This document shows positions 54,259 through 62,808 of a DNA stretch of 64,000 nt, piece by piece (position 1 is the stretch's first letter; each line of letters starts with the position of its first letter). This DNA is from Promethearchaeota archaeon (GTDB lineage: Archaea > Asgardarchaeota > Lokiarchaeia > Sigyniarchaeales > SOKP01): contig JAHLWS010000043.1 of the NCBI GenBank assembly GCA_019057795.1, positions 1 through 64,000 on the forward strand. Reading direction: 5' to 3'. The position numbers and the translations under genes are program-made. Below the pieces are notes generated by a model. The model was not told the origin of the DNA, ran no database searches, and saw only the letters and a list, made by a program, of their open reading frames with translations.

Positions 54259-54987
54259 TTAAGGAAATTGAAGGGTATTTAAAAACGATTTTGGAACTGT
54301 TCTGGCAATAGTTACTAGTTTAAATTTTATGAAATTAGATTTTGAAAGTAGTTCGATAATTCGACCTAAAGTATAACCTTGATGGAAGACATCATCAAAT
54401 ATTAACAAAGAACTGCCTTTTTCTATTTGCTCTAATAAGTCTACTGATTCCTCAAGTAAAAAGTACTTGTTATTCACATAATCTTTTCTATCTTTGTAAA
54501 AAGTTGTACTTGTTTTTTTTTCGAATAACTGATTATAAGGGATCCAAGTTAGGTTTATATTCTGAGATATTTCAGAAAATAAATTTATCATTTGTAAATT
54601 AGTTGTGGGAACCATTGTTGCATAAATTATATCCTCAATTTGCCAGTCCGAATTTGAAATTTTTTCGTTAAGAATTAGCTTTAGAATTTCATGGGAGTGT
54701 TTAAAGGGTTGCAAGCTGATTTTCCTTAATATATCTCCAAACCAATTTAAAGGATTTCCCTCATAATCTGTCTCATAAAAATGACCAGTTATGAAAGAAA
54801 TTTTGCTTTCAAGTGACTCTATACCTGAATGACATTCTTTTGGTTTATCTGAAACATTAGGGTAAAAACAAACTGGACATATTGATTTGTATTTATTTTT
54901 TAGAGCAAACTCTTCATTTGTGTCAGTATTTTTAATTATGATATCCCATGGGTCAAATCCTTTTAAATAACGAAAAGGCATATTCAT
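54259..54987 (-). CDS. ComF-like phosphoribosyltransferase-domain protein, 242 aa
   Basis: The C-terminal half holds SLLIFDDVFHQGYTLGRIIE (about residues 196-215), a PRPP-loop like that of ComF/Pyr-type PRTases but with HQGYT for the normal TGxT. The N-terminus has a zinc-type CPVCFYPNVSDKPKECHS, also typical of ComF. Between is a stretch ATMVPTTNLQMINLFSEISQ matching the PRTase core. ComF works with a helicase in DNA uptake in bacteria; here a helicase of a different superfamily sits in the same operon. It is the last of five genes, start and previous stop overlapping by one base. Confidence 0.7.
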   Translation of the reverse strand: MNMPFRYLKGFDPWDIIIKNTDTNEEFALKNKYKSICPVCFYPNVSDKPKECHSGIESLESKISFITGHFYETDYEGNPLNWFGDILRKISLQPFKHSHEILKLILNEKISNSDWQIEDIIYATMVPTTNLQMINLFSEISQNINLTWIPYNQLFEKKTSTTFYKDRKDYVNNKYFLLEESVDLLEQIEKGSSLLIFDDVFHQGYTLGRIIELLSKSNFIKFKLVTIARTVPKSFLNTLQFP

Positions 54988-55706
54988 TATAAGATAGCTT
55001 GTGATAATAATTGTAGAAATTTAAGAATTATATTAGGTTTATGTTTTCCATATATTAAAATCGAACCGTTTTTATCAATTCTAATTGTAATCCATTTATT
55101 TTCTTGATATAACCCCTTAATTTTAATAGTTATCGCTTTTACTTGTTCTGATTGTTTAATAAGTTCAGTAATAATACCAAGTTCGTTAACATCATTTGCA
55201 TGTATATTTAATTCGTTTATTTTATCCGCTTCTATATAAGTCCTTTTAAGAATGAGTCTATGGATTTTTAAGGTAAGACCACTATTTTTTATTGATAGTA
55301 ATTTTTTCCAAACTTGCCATAACTGTTTTTCGTTAAAGATAATTGATTTAGAATCAGCTATATCACGTAAATAGACCTGTAATAAATGTTCAATCTTTTT
55401 CTCGGCTTTTCCAACTAGCAATAATTGATTATATTTTAAAATCAATTTTTCATGATTAATCCACAGAGTCTGTTTATCTTGGAACTTTTTATACTCTTCT
55501 ACTTTCATTTTAATCACAGATTTTTGCTGTATTGGTTCGAAAGAAAGATTCCTATAAGATTTTTTAGCACTTTCTACAAATAACTTTAGGGTTTGAGGAT
55601 CATCTTTATTCACTTTTACCTTACTCAAGACATCTTCATCTTCAAGATTATTTAGAGCATATTTTTCATTAATTTCTAATAATTGAAATGATGGTATTTT
55701 AATCAC
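54987..55706 (-). CDS. Unrecognised operon protein, 239 aa
   Basis: I do not recognise this protein. It is mixed alpha/beta with a basic central region (KFQDKQTLWINHEKLILKYN) and strands near the end (AITIKIKGLYQENKWITIRI, then NGSILIYGKHKPNIILKFLQ). The lysine-rich make-up suits nucleic-acid contact. It follows the helicase gene by 12 bases and precedes the PRTase gene with a 1-base overlap. No membrane helix or catalytic motif. Its placement makes it part of the complex. Confidence 0.6.
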   Translation of the reverse strand: MIKIPSFQLLEINEKYALNNLEDEDVLSKVKVNKDDPQTLKLFVESAKKSYRNLSFEPIQQKSVIKMKVEEYKKFQDKQTLWINHEKLILKYNQLLLVGKAEKKIEHLLQVYLRDIADSKSIIFNEKQLWQVWKKLLSIKNSGLTLKIHRLILKRTYIEADKINELNIHANDVNELGIITELIKQSEQVKAITIKIKGLYQENKWITIRIDKNGSILIYGKHKPNIILKFLQLLSQAIL

Positions 55707-55718
55707 ACTCTTAAATTT

Positions 55719-57401
55719 TTATATTATTATATTATTTATATCAGTTAAAAATGCATTATCTAACCTAATACGAGCAACCGGATTTGTTGTATATGGGGGA
55801 TAACCTTGACCTCCATGATTGTATTGAAAATTGAAAATTGTATTGCGAACATTTTGAATTGAACGGTCTGGATGGTTCATTGCATCTTGGTTTCCTATAA
55901 TAATTAATTTTTTCTTTGCTCTGGATAAGCCCACATACATCAGATTGAATTGTGTAAAAAAATCAGATTTAGTTCGTGGTCGAGCAAAGGTTAATGAATA
56001 TATAACTGCTTCTGCTTCTTGTCCTTGATATTGGTGTACTGTCCCAGTTCTGACATTATGATTCATAAAAATCTCAACTTGAGGTCTATAAGGGGCCGTT
56101 AATATTATATCCTCATTTGATAATACTTGATAAGCATGTCTCAATGCATAATAAACCCCGAGCGCAATCTCAGCTTCACGCTCATTTATCCTTGATCTCC
56201 CGACTGTTCGATCTAATGCTTGAGGAATATCAGAAGTATCTAAAATCACAAGAGGATGGTCAGGCTTCAATATTTCATCTAAAACATTCAATGTTTGTTG
56301 ATTAAGATTCGGAATATTATTTAAATCATAATTAGTTCTTGGTAGTACGTAATCATTTGAGGTTGTTGGAGCATCAGGAATGACGGTTCGAGGTATGGGG
56401 AGAATTCTTTCAGTTATCTGTGCTATTGCGGGATGCATTCGATATTGTCGATGTAATTCAATTCTTCTATCTATTGGAATAGGAATATTTTGATAAGTAT
56501 TCATTCCCTGTAAATATGATAGCGCGCTGACACCTAATGGAGCTAATGTAGATACAGGAGGTAATTGCTTATCATCACCGATCATACAGATGGATTGAAT
56601 TGTATGCGTGGGTATAACTTGGTAAAATTGAGGAACAGTCAATTGACTAGCTTCATCGTATATAACACCTCGTACTCTGACATTCGATCTGGGATCATTT
56701 GTTAATATTGAAAGTGAGTCAGTAGTACCAACAAAAATTAGGACCTCTCCCAATATTGCATTCCAATCTCTTTGTTGTATAAAGGTGTTACTTGGCATTC
56801 TATTATTAATAATAAAGTCATCAGGATTTAAATTTAGTCTTTGGTGTAAAACCTGAAAAGAATAAGAATCTTGAGCATACTGGGATTGTACTAATTTTAT
56901 CCTCTCAAAATAATCTGGTGTATTTGCAAGTGATGCTATTTCATGGAATTTTTCATAAATTCTGTACGCTCCAGCATTCGAAAAAGTAGCAATGAAGACT
57001 CGTTCTGGTTGACCCCTATCTCTCCTAGCTCTTAAGAGATTTCCTGGTGTAAATACTCGAAGTGCACTTCCGGAACATATAACATGTGTCTTTCCCGTAC
57101 CAGGTGGGCCTATTACTAATGTTGAAGCAACCACCTTTCGACTAATATGAAAATTATTTCCAGGATCAGTAAATGTATGGATTTGTTCTGGAGGAACGTT
57201 ACTTATACGGGCGGGTAATTGAGTTGATCTTTTATTTTGTGGAACATTTTCAATGGGATCTCTTATAGCTCGTACTGCTCTTCTCTGTTCAGAATTGAAC
57301 GGAATAGTAGGTCTTATAAACTGGACTAGCCCTGTTTGAGCATTAAGACTCTGCTCTAAAAAGTTATACAAAACCTCTTCCCAATTATTTATTTGAGCCA
57401 T
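55719..57401 (-). CDS. SF1 (UPF1-like) helicase, 560 aa
   Basis: All SF1B motifs are visible: Q-type PFNSEQRRAVRAI near 35, Walker A IGPPGTGKTHVI (about 98-109), Walker B VIYDEASQLTVPQ, motif III MIGDDKQLPPVSTL, motif IV-like HRQYRMHPAIAQI, motif V GTVHQYQGQEAEAVIY and motif VI YVGLSRAKKKLIIIGN. This is the UPF1/Dna2/IGHMBP2-type arrangement that moves 5'-3' on single strands. No nuclease domain is fused, unlike many defence helicases. It lies third in the operon and overlaps nothing (20 and 12-base gaps). Confidence 0.9.
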   Translation of the reverse strand: MAQINNWEEVLYNFLEQSLNAQTGLVQFIRPTIPFNSEQRRAVRAIRDPIENVPQNKRSTQLPARISNVPPEQIHTFTDPGNNFHISRKVVASTLVIGPPGTGKTHVICSGSALRVFTPGNLLRARRDRGQPERVFIATFSNAGAYRIYEKFHEIASLANTPDYFERIKLVQSQYAQDSYSFQVLHQRLNLNPDDFIINNRMPSNTFIQQRDWNAILGEVLIFVGTTDSLSILTNDPRSNVRVRGVIYDEASQLTVPQFYQVIPTHTIQSICMIGDDKQLPPVSTLAPLGVSALSYLQGMNTYQNIPIPIDRRIELHRQYRMHPAIAQITERILPIPRTVIPDAPTTSNDYVLPRTNYDLNNIPNLNQQTLNVLDEILKPDHPLVILDTSDIPQALDRTVGRSRINEREAEIALGVYYALRHAYQVLSNEDIILTAPYRPQVEIFMNHNVRTGTVHQYQGQEAEAVIYSLTFARPRTKSDFFTQFNLMYVGLSRAKKKLIIIGNQDAMNHPDRSIQNVRNTIFNFQYNHGGQGYPPYTTNPVARIRLDNAFLTDINNIII

Positions 57402-57421
57402 AATTTTTCTGACCTAATATA

Positions 57422-59170
57422 TTATACATATCTTGCAAATCTACCAAATGTGGCAACTCCAACTCTTTTATATCGCTCATCTAATCTACGTTCTAGGATA
57501 TCGTCTGGGCTTAATGGATTTCCAGACCGCTCAGAAAATTGGATCGCTCTAATTAATTGCTTCTTTTGTCTCTTTATGTTAAAAATATCTTCGGTAATTG
57601 ATAGTTTTCCGATGATACAATTAATATTATTCCCTCCGCCTACACTTGCCAAGTTATAAGGATTGTTTTGAATCCATGGGTTCATAGGAACTATAGGATT
57701 TATAATATAATCATTATTAACTAACCTTCTCTCGAATGATATCTTACAGTCACTTTCATAACATAAAGGGGACATCAAACAGACATCATATTTTCTATCT
57801 GAAACTTCAGGTAAAGTCCAGTGATTTGGCATTGAAGGGTGAAATATCCATTGCTGTGTATTATCTTGATATATCTCTCCAATCCAAAAACTTGAGAATT
57901 GATTTAGATCAAATAGTTGTAATGGAAAAAGTCTTGTAATTTTAAACAGTGTTTCGTGTTTAAATACAGCTTCATCTCTTAGATACCTTAAGAATTTGTA
58001 AACATTTGATTCCACTCGGTCTCTGGGAAATTGTTGATTGCTAATTCGTCTATCTTTCATCCCACACCCTTGTGTCCCACCTATTGGACAAAAGTAATCT
58101 CCTGGTATGTTTTGACCAATTTGGAAAGGACAAGGATTGAAACCTTGAAATGAATTCACTATCCCTGGATAATTTGAATATAAAAAATTTAAAATGATTG
58201 CAGCTTGTCCAGTTTCATTTTTAAAATTCTGTGTGGGATTCATTCTAATTGAATGATCAATAGTGTCTACGATAATATCAAACTCTCTAAAATTAAAATT
58301 ATTAAGATCATAATATGAACTGAAAATAACATTATCCATTGCATCATAGAGTTCGAGAGGAAGTTTTTGATTCTCCACTAATTGTGCTAAACTTTCTCTC
58401 AATATCCACATTTTATGAAATTCTTTAATGATAAAAAATAATCTAATTCCCTCTGGTGTGTTTATATTATCTCTTAGATCTATGGGAGGATCGAAAAAAT
58501 TATCTGCAATTGGAACTGGTACACGAATCTCACGATTTTTCAAGTGAATTATGGGAATAATTCCCTTGATAGCTATAAGTCCCCTCCAGTAAAAACTATT
58601 TGCGGGTCGTTGCGAGCCAATTCCGATATTTGCTCGTCTTAATTGGGTGAGTGTAACCCTTGTATTGTCTGACCTGTAGATATTAAAATCTTCATTTAAT
58701 ACATTCAAATTGAATAAGACATCACGTGACGAATGATATCTATCTAAAATATTCTCATTATTTAAGCGTTCTAAATACTGGCTAATATAATTCATAGTTC
58801 TTATATCAGAGTCTTCAGGATCTGAGTTTCCTCTAATGGAATCGAGAAGTTGTCCTGGGTCTCTGATATTCCTCATTATCGAGTCGGGATAGGTGCTTCG
58901 TGCTAATGCCCGCATCAAAACTACCGCAAACTCCCGAAATCTAGACTCAAAATTGAAATATTGCGGAAATTCTTCGTTTGGGTCATTTGGGTTTACCAAT
59001 AATCCACCCCACCTCGGAAAACTACCTCTTATCAATTCAAGAAATCGCCATCGATAACAAGGATTGCAAAATTCATCAACATCCGCAAAAGGGAAATATT
59101 TAAGATTAAAAGGTGTCCAAACTCCATCTAATATCGTTCTCTTTGATGCTCTCTTGAAACTTCTACTCAA
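57422..59170 (-). CDS. Unrecognised Cys-rich operon protein, 582 aa
   Basis: No known family is evident. The N-terminus reads KYFPFADVDEFCNPCYRWRF (a CxxC), a long helical body follows (residues 70-330), then another cysteine group CPFQIGQNIPGDYFCPIGGT with GCGMKDRR near 366-390, and CLMSPLCYESDCKISFERRL near 487. The four clusters could bind Zn or Fe-S. The C-terminus is ISKQKKQ-like then FSERSGNPLSPDDILERRLD. It overlaps the preceding gene by 4 bases (ATGA). The size suggests a scaffold or effector of the operon. Some motif layout recalls DrmB-like proteins but no match is claimed. Confidence 0.65.
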   Translation of the reverse strand: MSRSFKRASKRTILDGVWTPFNLKYFPFADVDEFCNPCYRWRFLELIRGSFPRWGGLLVNPNDPNEEFPQYFNFESRFREFAVVLMRALARSTYPDSIMRNIRDPGQLLDSIRGNSDPEDSDIRTMNYISQYLERLNNENILDRYHSSRDVLFNLNVLNEDFNIYRSDNTRVTLTQLRRANIGIGSQRPANSFYWRGLIAIKGIIPIIHLKNREIRVPVPIADNFFDPPIDLRDNINTPEGIRLFFIIKEFHKMWILRESLAQLVENQKLPLELYDAMDNVIFSSYYDLNNFNFREFDIIVDTIDHSIRMNPTQNFKNETGQAAIILNFLYSNYPGIVNSFQGFNPCPFQIGQNIPGDYFCPIGGTQGCGMKDRRISNQQFPRDRVESNVYKFLRYLRDEAVFKHETLFKITRLFPLQLFDLNQFSSFWIGEIYQDNTQQWIFHPSMPNHWTLPEVSDRKYDVCLMSPLCYESDCKISFERRLVNNDYIINPIVPMNPWIQNNPYNLASVGGGNNINCIIGKLSITEDIFNIKRQKKQLIRAIQFSERSGNPLSPDDILERRLDERYKRVGVATFGRFARYV

Positions 59171-60015
59171 TCTAAATCACCCCATGGTATTATTTTAATA
59201 TTCAAATCTACCATCCTTACATATACTAATTCGTTTATAATGTCTGCAATTTCATCTAATTCCTCATCCATAGTTTTATCACACTTATTGTCTGACTTTA
59301 GTTTCAGATATTGTGCTAAAATAACTCTTTTAAATATTGGTAAATCGTCATACTTGTAAATTATTTTTTCTTTTCTTATTTCAAGTAAAGATATAATCCA
59401 CTTGAATAATAAATGTAGAGAAAGGACAATATCAATCTCTTCATCACTCAATTTGGAAAAAAAAGACTTAAAATCTTCTTCATACATATCCAATTGATAT
59501 CTAGCATAATTAATTAGTGTTGCATCATCGGTATCGTCATTCTCTTCATCAAATAGATTATCATAAAGCAATTTTTCTAAACTTGAAGGAATGCAGATAT
59601 CATTTGATGCAATAAAAGATATAAACCCATGGTATTTCCGATCTTTTCTCCATTTTTCCATTAATGTCTTATCTGTGGATATGAGTTCATATAAATGTTT
59701 ACAAATGGTATTAGGGCTAAAGGGAATGATTCTAAATACTTTTTTTGATGTTTTGCTGATATTTTCAGTCTCATTTGGTTTATCTTTTTTTTCAGATAGA
59801 ATTTTTATACAGACGGGAAAATCCTCATCGGGGTATGTTTCTTTCAAGTTCATTAAAATAGCCCATAATTTAGATGCTAAGAGCTCTTGTTTTATTTTTG
59901 AATAATTAATATTGAGATTGAAATGAGGACAATTGCTATTAAATGACCCTATAAGTTTTTCAAGTTCTTTTTTAGGTGTATTTAAAAGAACTTTCCTTAA
60001 TTCCATTTTGTCCAT
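59167..60015 (-). CDS. First operon gene, unrecognised helical protein, 282 aa
   Basis: Helical, with an acidic middle (LYDNLFDEENDDTDDATLIN) and one Cys-His pair (NSNCPHFNLNI) near residue 27. A region IRKEKIIYKYDDLPIFKRVI precedes another helical stretch. No membrane segment. It starts with ATG 60015, about 30 bases from a TATA box, which means a short leader or leaderless mRNA. It overlaps the Cys-rich gene by 4 bases. Function unknown; by position it could be the sensor or a regulator for the operon. Confidence 0.6.
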   Translation of the reverse strand: MDKMELRKVLLNTPKKELEKLIGSFNSNCPHFNLNINYSKIKQELLASKLWAILMNLKETYPDEDFPVCIKILSEKKDKPNETENISKTSKKVFRIIPFSPNTICKHLYELISTDKTLMEKWRKDRKYHGFISFIASNDICIPSSLEKLLYDNLFDEENDDTDDATLINYARYQLDMYEEDFKSFFSKLSDEEIDIVLSLHLLFKWIISLLEIRKEKIIYKYDDLPIFKRVILAQYLKLKSDNKCDKTMDEELDEIADIINELVYVRMVDLNIKIIPWGDLD

Positions 60016-60350
60016 ATTTCCCTAGAAGAGATAGAATACTTTTATATAAAAACATTATTAATACATATTTAATATTTTAAAAAAATCAGAGATGAGACTG
60101 ATTTTCTAATTTTATTTATAAACGTAAGAAGAAATAAGAAACTTATTCTACTTTATTTTTATTTTTTATTTTATTGTATTATAGCATCGTTTTTGCTCGT
60201 TTTTAGATTATAAAAGATTTTTTATAAAAGTATCTACTAGTAAATTAAAATTTTTTCCAAAGCATTTTATGTACTATTGCTTTTGATTTTCACACATCTC
60301 TTGCATTTTCTTCTCTCTAAAAAACTCTAAGGATTAAAAATGGAGATTTT
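60016..60350. promoter_or_regulatory. Operon promoter region with TATA box and inverted repeat
   Basis: On the minus strand a TATA box (TTTATATAAA, 60041-60050) lies about 30 bases before the ATG at 60015. Upstream of it at 60082-60105 is a perfect inverted repeat: AAAATCAG, 8-base spacer, CTGATTTT. It sits where an archaeal repressor or activator would bind. The rest of this stretch is AT-rich with no gene. Confidence 0.5.
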
Positions 60351-60497
60351 ACTGTAGCAAATTTGTTTGCTTTAGATCCTGCAGATTTTCATTTATCTTC
60401 GGGGGGAGTCACTATGGATGAAACTTCGATGTTAAGTGATTATAATTTGTCTGATGGAGATGATATCTTACTAATTCCAGCTAGCGTTGCTGGTTGA
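60351..60497 (+). pseudogene. 3' remnant of a ubiquitin-fold gene
   Basis: From 60351 the DNA matches the 3' end of the gene at 52676-53077 at about 87% over some 160 bases, through the stop and about 20 bases beyond. The frame is open (VANLFALDPADFHLSSGGVT, ending LSDYNLSDGDDILLIPASVA) but has no start and the first half of the domain is missing. Differences are mostly at silent positions, apart from one block of nine bases, so the copy evolved as a working gene before losing its 5' part. Upstream sequence is unrelated. Confidence 0.85.
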
Positions 60498-60621
60498 ATA
60501 GGTTGGAAAGATATAGACAATTTAATAATATTATTATCTTTTTTCACTTCTATTTTTTTTTTTTCTTGATGGAATTAGCGCACTAGTAATTACGCGTCTT
60601 AATTTAAAATAGAAATGTATT

Positions 60622-61002
60622 CTAATTGAGTTTTTTAAGAGCTTCAATCTCCTTCATATAGGATTTCTCAAGAATCTCGTAACATTCAAGACAGTACCAC
60701 ACTTTGTCTCTCAGGCTGAAAATATGATCTCCTTCGATATCTCGGCAAGTTGCGCAAACGACTATTGAAGCAGAAAAGTTCTTTCGAAGATTGCTTGCTT
60801 GATCGATAACTGGCCTAACTGCAAGCAAATAATTGTCATAACTTAAAACAAGAGCTGCCCTTTTGGCTTGTAGCCTTGCTCGCTCCTCGTGAAATTCATT
60901 TAATCTTTTTTGGTAATCTTTTAAAAGAACGCGCCGAAATTCTAAGCGTATCTTCCGCAACTTTGGATTTTTTAATTTTATTAGTCTTTCTCTTTCTCTC
61001 AA
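60622..61002 (-). CDS. Coiled-coil protein with C-terminal zinc ribbon, 126 aa
   Basis: A basic coiled coil (about residues 1-75: LIKLKNPKLRKIRLEFRRVL, KRLNEFHEERARLQAKRAAL) precedes VVCATCRDIEGDHIFSLRDK and VWYCLECYEI, giving two CxxC pairs as a zinc ribbon. A short helix closes the protein. It is a candidate nucleic-acid or ubiquitin-fold binding adaptor, given neighbours, but no direct sign. GC content is a little higher than for the operon to its left. Confidence 0.65.
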   Translation of the reverse strand: MRERERLIKLKNPKLRKIRLEFRRVLLKDYQKRLNEFHEERARLQAKRAALVLSYDNYLLAVRPVIDQASNLRKNFSASIVVCATCRDIEGDHIFSLRDKVWYCLECYEILEKSYMKEIEALKKLN

Positions 61003-61095
61003 ACCGGGCGCCTGCTTTTTATTGCTTATTTAACAAAACATGTTACACAAAAAACAATAATAATATTTAAACTAATAGTCTCTGGAATTTATAGC

Positions 61096-61578
61096 TTAAA
61101 TGTATCTGATTATCTTTACGAAACTTCTGGGCAACACTCCAGGTAACATCGAATCAAAGACCTTGAAGTCTTCCGTGCTTCCTAATACGCCTATCACTTT
61201 TGATAGCTGAATCTTTTTTACCAAGTTAAGCTGTTTGGTAAAAACCGAGTTGAAATCTGTATTTAAAAACCCTGAATATCCATTGTCTTGAATTTCTACC
61301 CCCCGATCGTTCCATACTTTAAGAGAGGCCTCTAAATCGTTATCATTTAATTCTAATATTTTCTCATAGACTCCTCGCCATTCGGCACCAAAATTATGTT
61401 TCAGAGCGGTGATTAAATCTTGCTCGGTTATTTGTCTAATCTTACCACTCGCGTCTCGCAATCTATCTAGCTCCACTATAGTTCCTAAAAGTGCTTCTAT
61501 GTAAGCTTCGGCTACACGAGGGCCCAATTCCTTAAAAAGAGGTTCAAAATCTTTCTTATGATAGCTTTTCGAGGTCAT
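61096..61578 (-). CDS. Hypothetical protein, 160 aa
   Basis: I start at ATG 61578 (MTSKSYHKKDFEPLFKELGP), because the longer frame upstream runs through the opposite-strand zinc-ribbon gene. The protein is helical: RVAEAYIEALLGTIVELDRL, QDLITALKHNFGAEWRGVYE, DNDLEASLKVWNDRGVEIQD. The C-terminus has strands around KKIQLSKVIGVLGSTED and VLPRSFVKIIRYI. No known family. It lies between the coiled-coil zinc-ribbon gene and the small zinc-ribbon gene. Confidence 0.55.
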   Translation of the reverse strand: MTSKSYHKKDFEPLFKELGPRVAEAYIEALLGTIVELDRLRDASGKIRQITEQDLITALKHNFGAEWRGVYEKILELNDNDLEASLKVWNDRGVEIQDNGYSGFLNTDFNSVFTKQLNLVKKIQLSKVIGVLGSTEDFKVFDSMLPGVLPRSFVKIIRYI

Positions 61579-61743
61579 AGCAAAATCGCCAAAGTGGAGA
61601 TTTACAACGGTAAAAAAGAAAAAATAAGAGAAAACGAATCTTGTTTCTATTGTGGAAGCACAAATACAGAAACTTTCAAACATTGCAACGGTTTGATGTT
61701 TGAGATTCATTGCAACAGTTGTGGAGAAAATTCCATTTATTAA
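61558..61743 (+). CDS. Small zinc-ribbon protein, 50-61 aa
   Basis: ATG 61558, or possibly GTG 61591, opens a frame with ESCFYCGSTNTETFKHCNGL and IHCNSCGENSIY: two CxxC pairs at ribbon spacing. The ATG start overlaps the divergent gene by 21 bases; GTG would avoid this. It could be a nucleic-acid-binding or adaptor protein. A shared promoter with the minus-strand gene seems impossible if the overlap is real, which favours the later start. Confidence 0.45.
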   Translation: MIAFRGHSKIAKVEIYNGKKEKIRENESCFYCGSTNTETFKHCNGLMFEIHCNSCGENSIY

Positions 61744-61937
61744 ACACGGAGATAATTTACTATCGTAATGCTTCAAGAATTCTGGTATTAGTTTTGCTTT
61801 ATATACTTGTTTGCGTTCTTAATTCCTACCAAAATCAAAAAATTTACATGATGGAAAATGATAGAATTCAATTTAATTCATTATTGAATTGCTTAACTAA
61901 GTATTATTAATACCTACAAGTACTGCGAGCTAATAAT

Positions 61938-62723
61938 TTACTTTCTCGATGGAATCAGGGCTATTTCGTCGTCATCGTCAATAGGAAAGCCCCTTATCGG
62001 CTTAGATTCGTCTAATAAAATCCCCCCAGATGACAATAGAAAATCTTCTAGATTATAATCAAATAATATTCCAACTTTTTCTTTAATGACACTTACTAAT
62101 TCAGACGTATCAATAATGAGAATCTTAGTTTTCTCACCTGATTCGACTAATGACCTTACATAAACACGTATTTTCTCATCCATTCCAATGGTATGCAATG
62201 GTGGGTTGTATATCACCTGTTCCTCAGTTAGGCTCTTGGTTTCTAACATATCTTCAATTAACTGTTTTCTCTCGTAAGCGTTAAAATACAACATTTCCCT
62301 AATAAAAAATATTTTATCCATTTTTGATAATCCTAAGAGATTAATTTTAGCTATTTGCTCTTTACTAAAAATAGTAAAAATATAATCATCCATCGATTCT
62401 ATTTCTTCAAACGATTCCAACGCATTCGCATATTTATCTACTAAAGGCATTGCATCAAAGTAATCCTCAAGTAGAGCACTACTTTTTTTCTTAAGTGGTT
62501 TTTGTTTAGGAAAAGATTTAATGCCTTTCATCTTCACAATAGGGATACTTTTAGATTGAAAAACCGTGTAGATAGTGCCTGTGGATAGCACAGCAACACT
62601 CCCAATTGTTAAAAAGAGATATACTGGAACATTTTCTACTTGTAAAAATATAAGAATCAAATAGATAAATGCAATCCCTACATAAAGAGTAATGAGACTT
62701 AATATTCTATAATTCTTTCTCAT
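61938..62723 (-). CDS. Membrane-anchored ubiquitin-fold protein, 261 aa
   Basis: Two membrane helices open the protein (ILSLITLYVGIAFIYLILIF and VYLFLTIGSVAVLSTGTIYT). A linker rich in Lys and acidic residues then leads into a helical middle (about 90-165). The last 85 residues form a ubiquitin-type domain: EKIRVYVRSLVESGEKTKIL, VSVIKEKVGILFDYNLEDFL, LSSGGILLDESKPIRGFPID, ending DEIALIPSRK. The final pattern matches the other ubiquitin-fold genes here (LSSGG, acidic loop, LIP). No Gly-Gly. A membrane-fixed ubiquitin domain could recruit partners to the membrane. Confidence 0.75.
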   Translation of the reverse strand: MRKNYRILSLITLYVGIAFIYLILIFLQVENVPVYLFLTIGSVAVLSTGTIYTVFQSKSIPIVKMKGIKSFPKQKPLKKKSSALLEDYFDAMPLVDKYANALESFEEIESMDDYIFTIFSKEQIAKINLLGLSKMDKIFFIREMLYFNAYERKQLIEDMLETKSLTEEQVIYNPPLHTIGMDEKIRVYVRSLVESGEKTKILIIDTSELVSVIKEKVGILFDYNLEDFLLSSGGILLDESKPIRGFPIDDDDEIALIPSRK

Positions 62724-62808
62724 GATTTTTACGATAAATTTTTATTCAAATTAATTAAAATATAATCAAAATATAAATCCCATTGGTATAAGTTTGAAAT
62801 TTTAATGT

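Noticed and set aside
54259..60015. DISARM or Druantia-type system
   Set aside because: No methyltransferase, SF2 DEAD/DEAH helicase, DUF1998 (DrmB) core or phospholipase D domain is recognisable. Only a loose resemblance of Cys groups in the 582-aa protein.
61710..61910. Plus-strand 66-aa frame with a hydrophobic stretch
   Set aside because: It overlaps the end of the small zinc-ribbon gene in another frame and lacks a ribosome site or recognisable domain.
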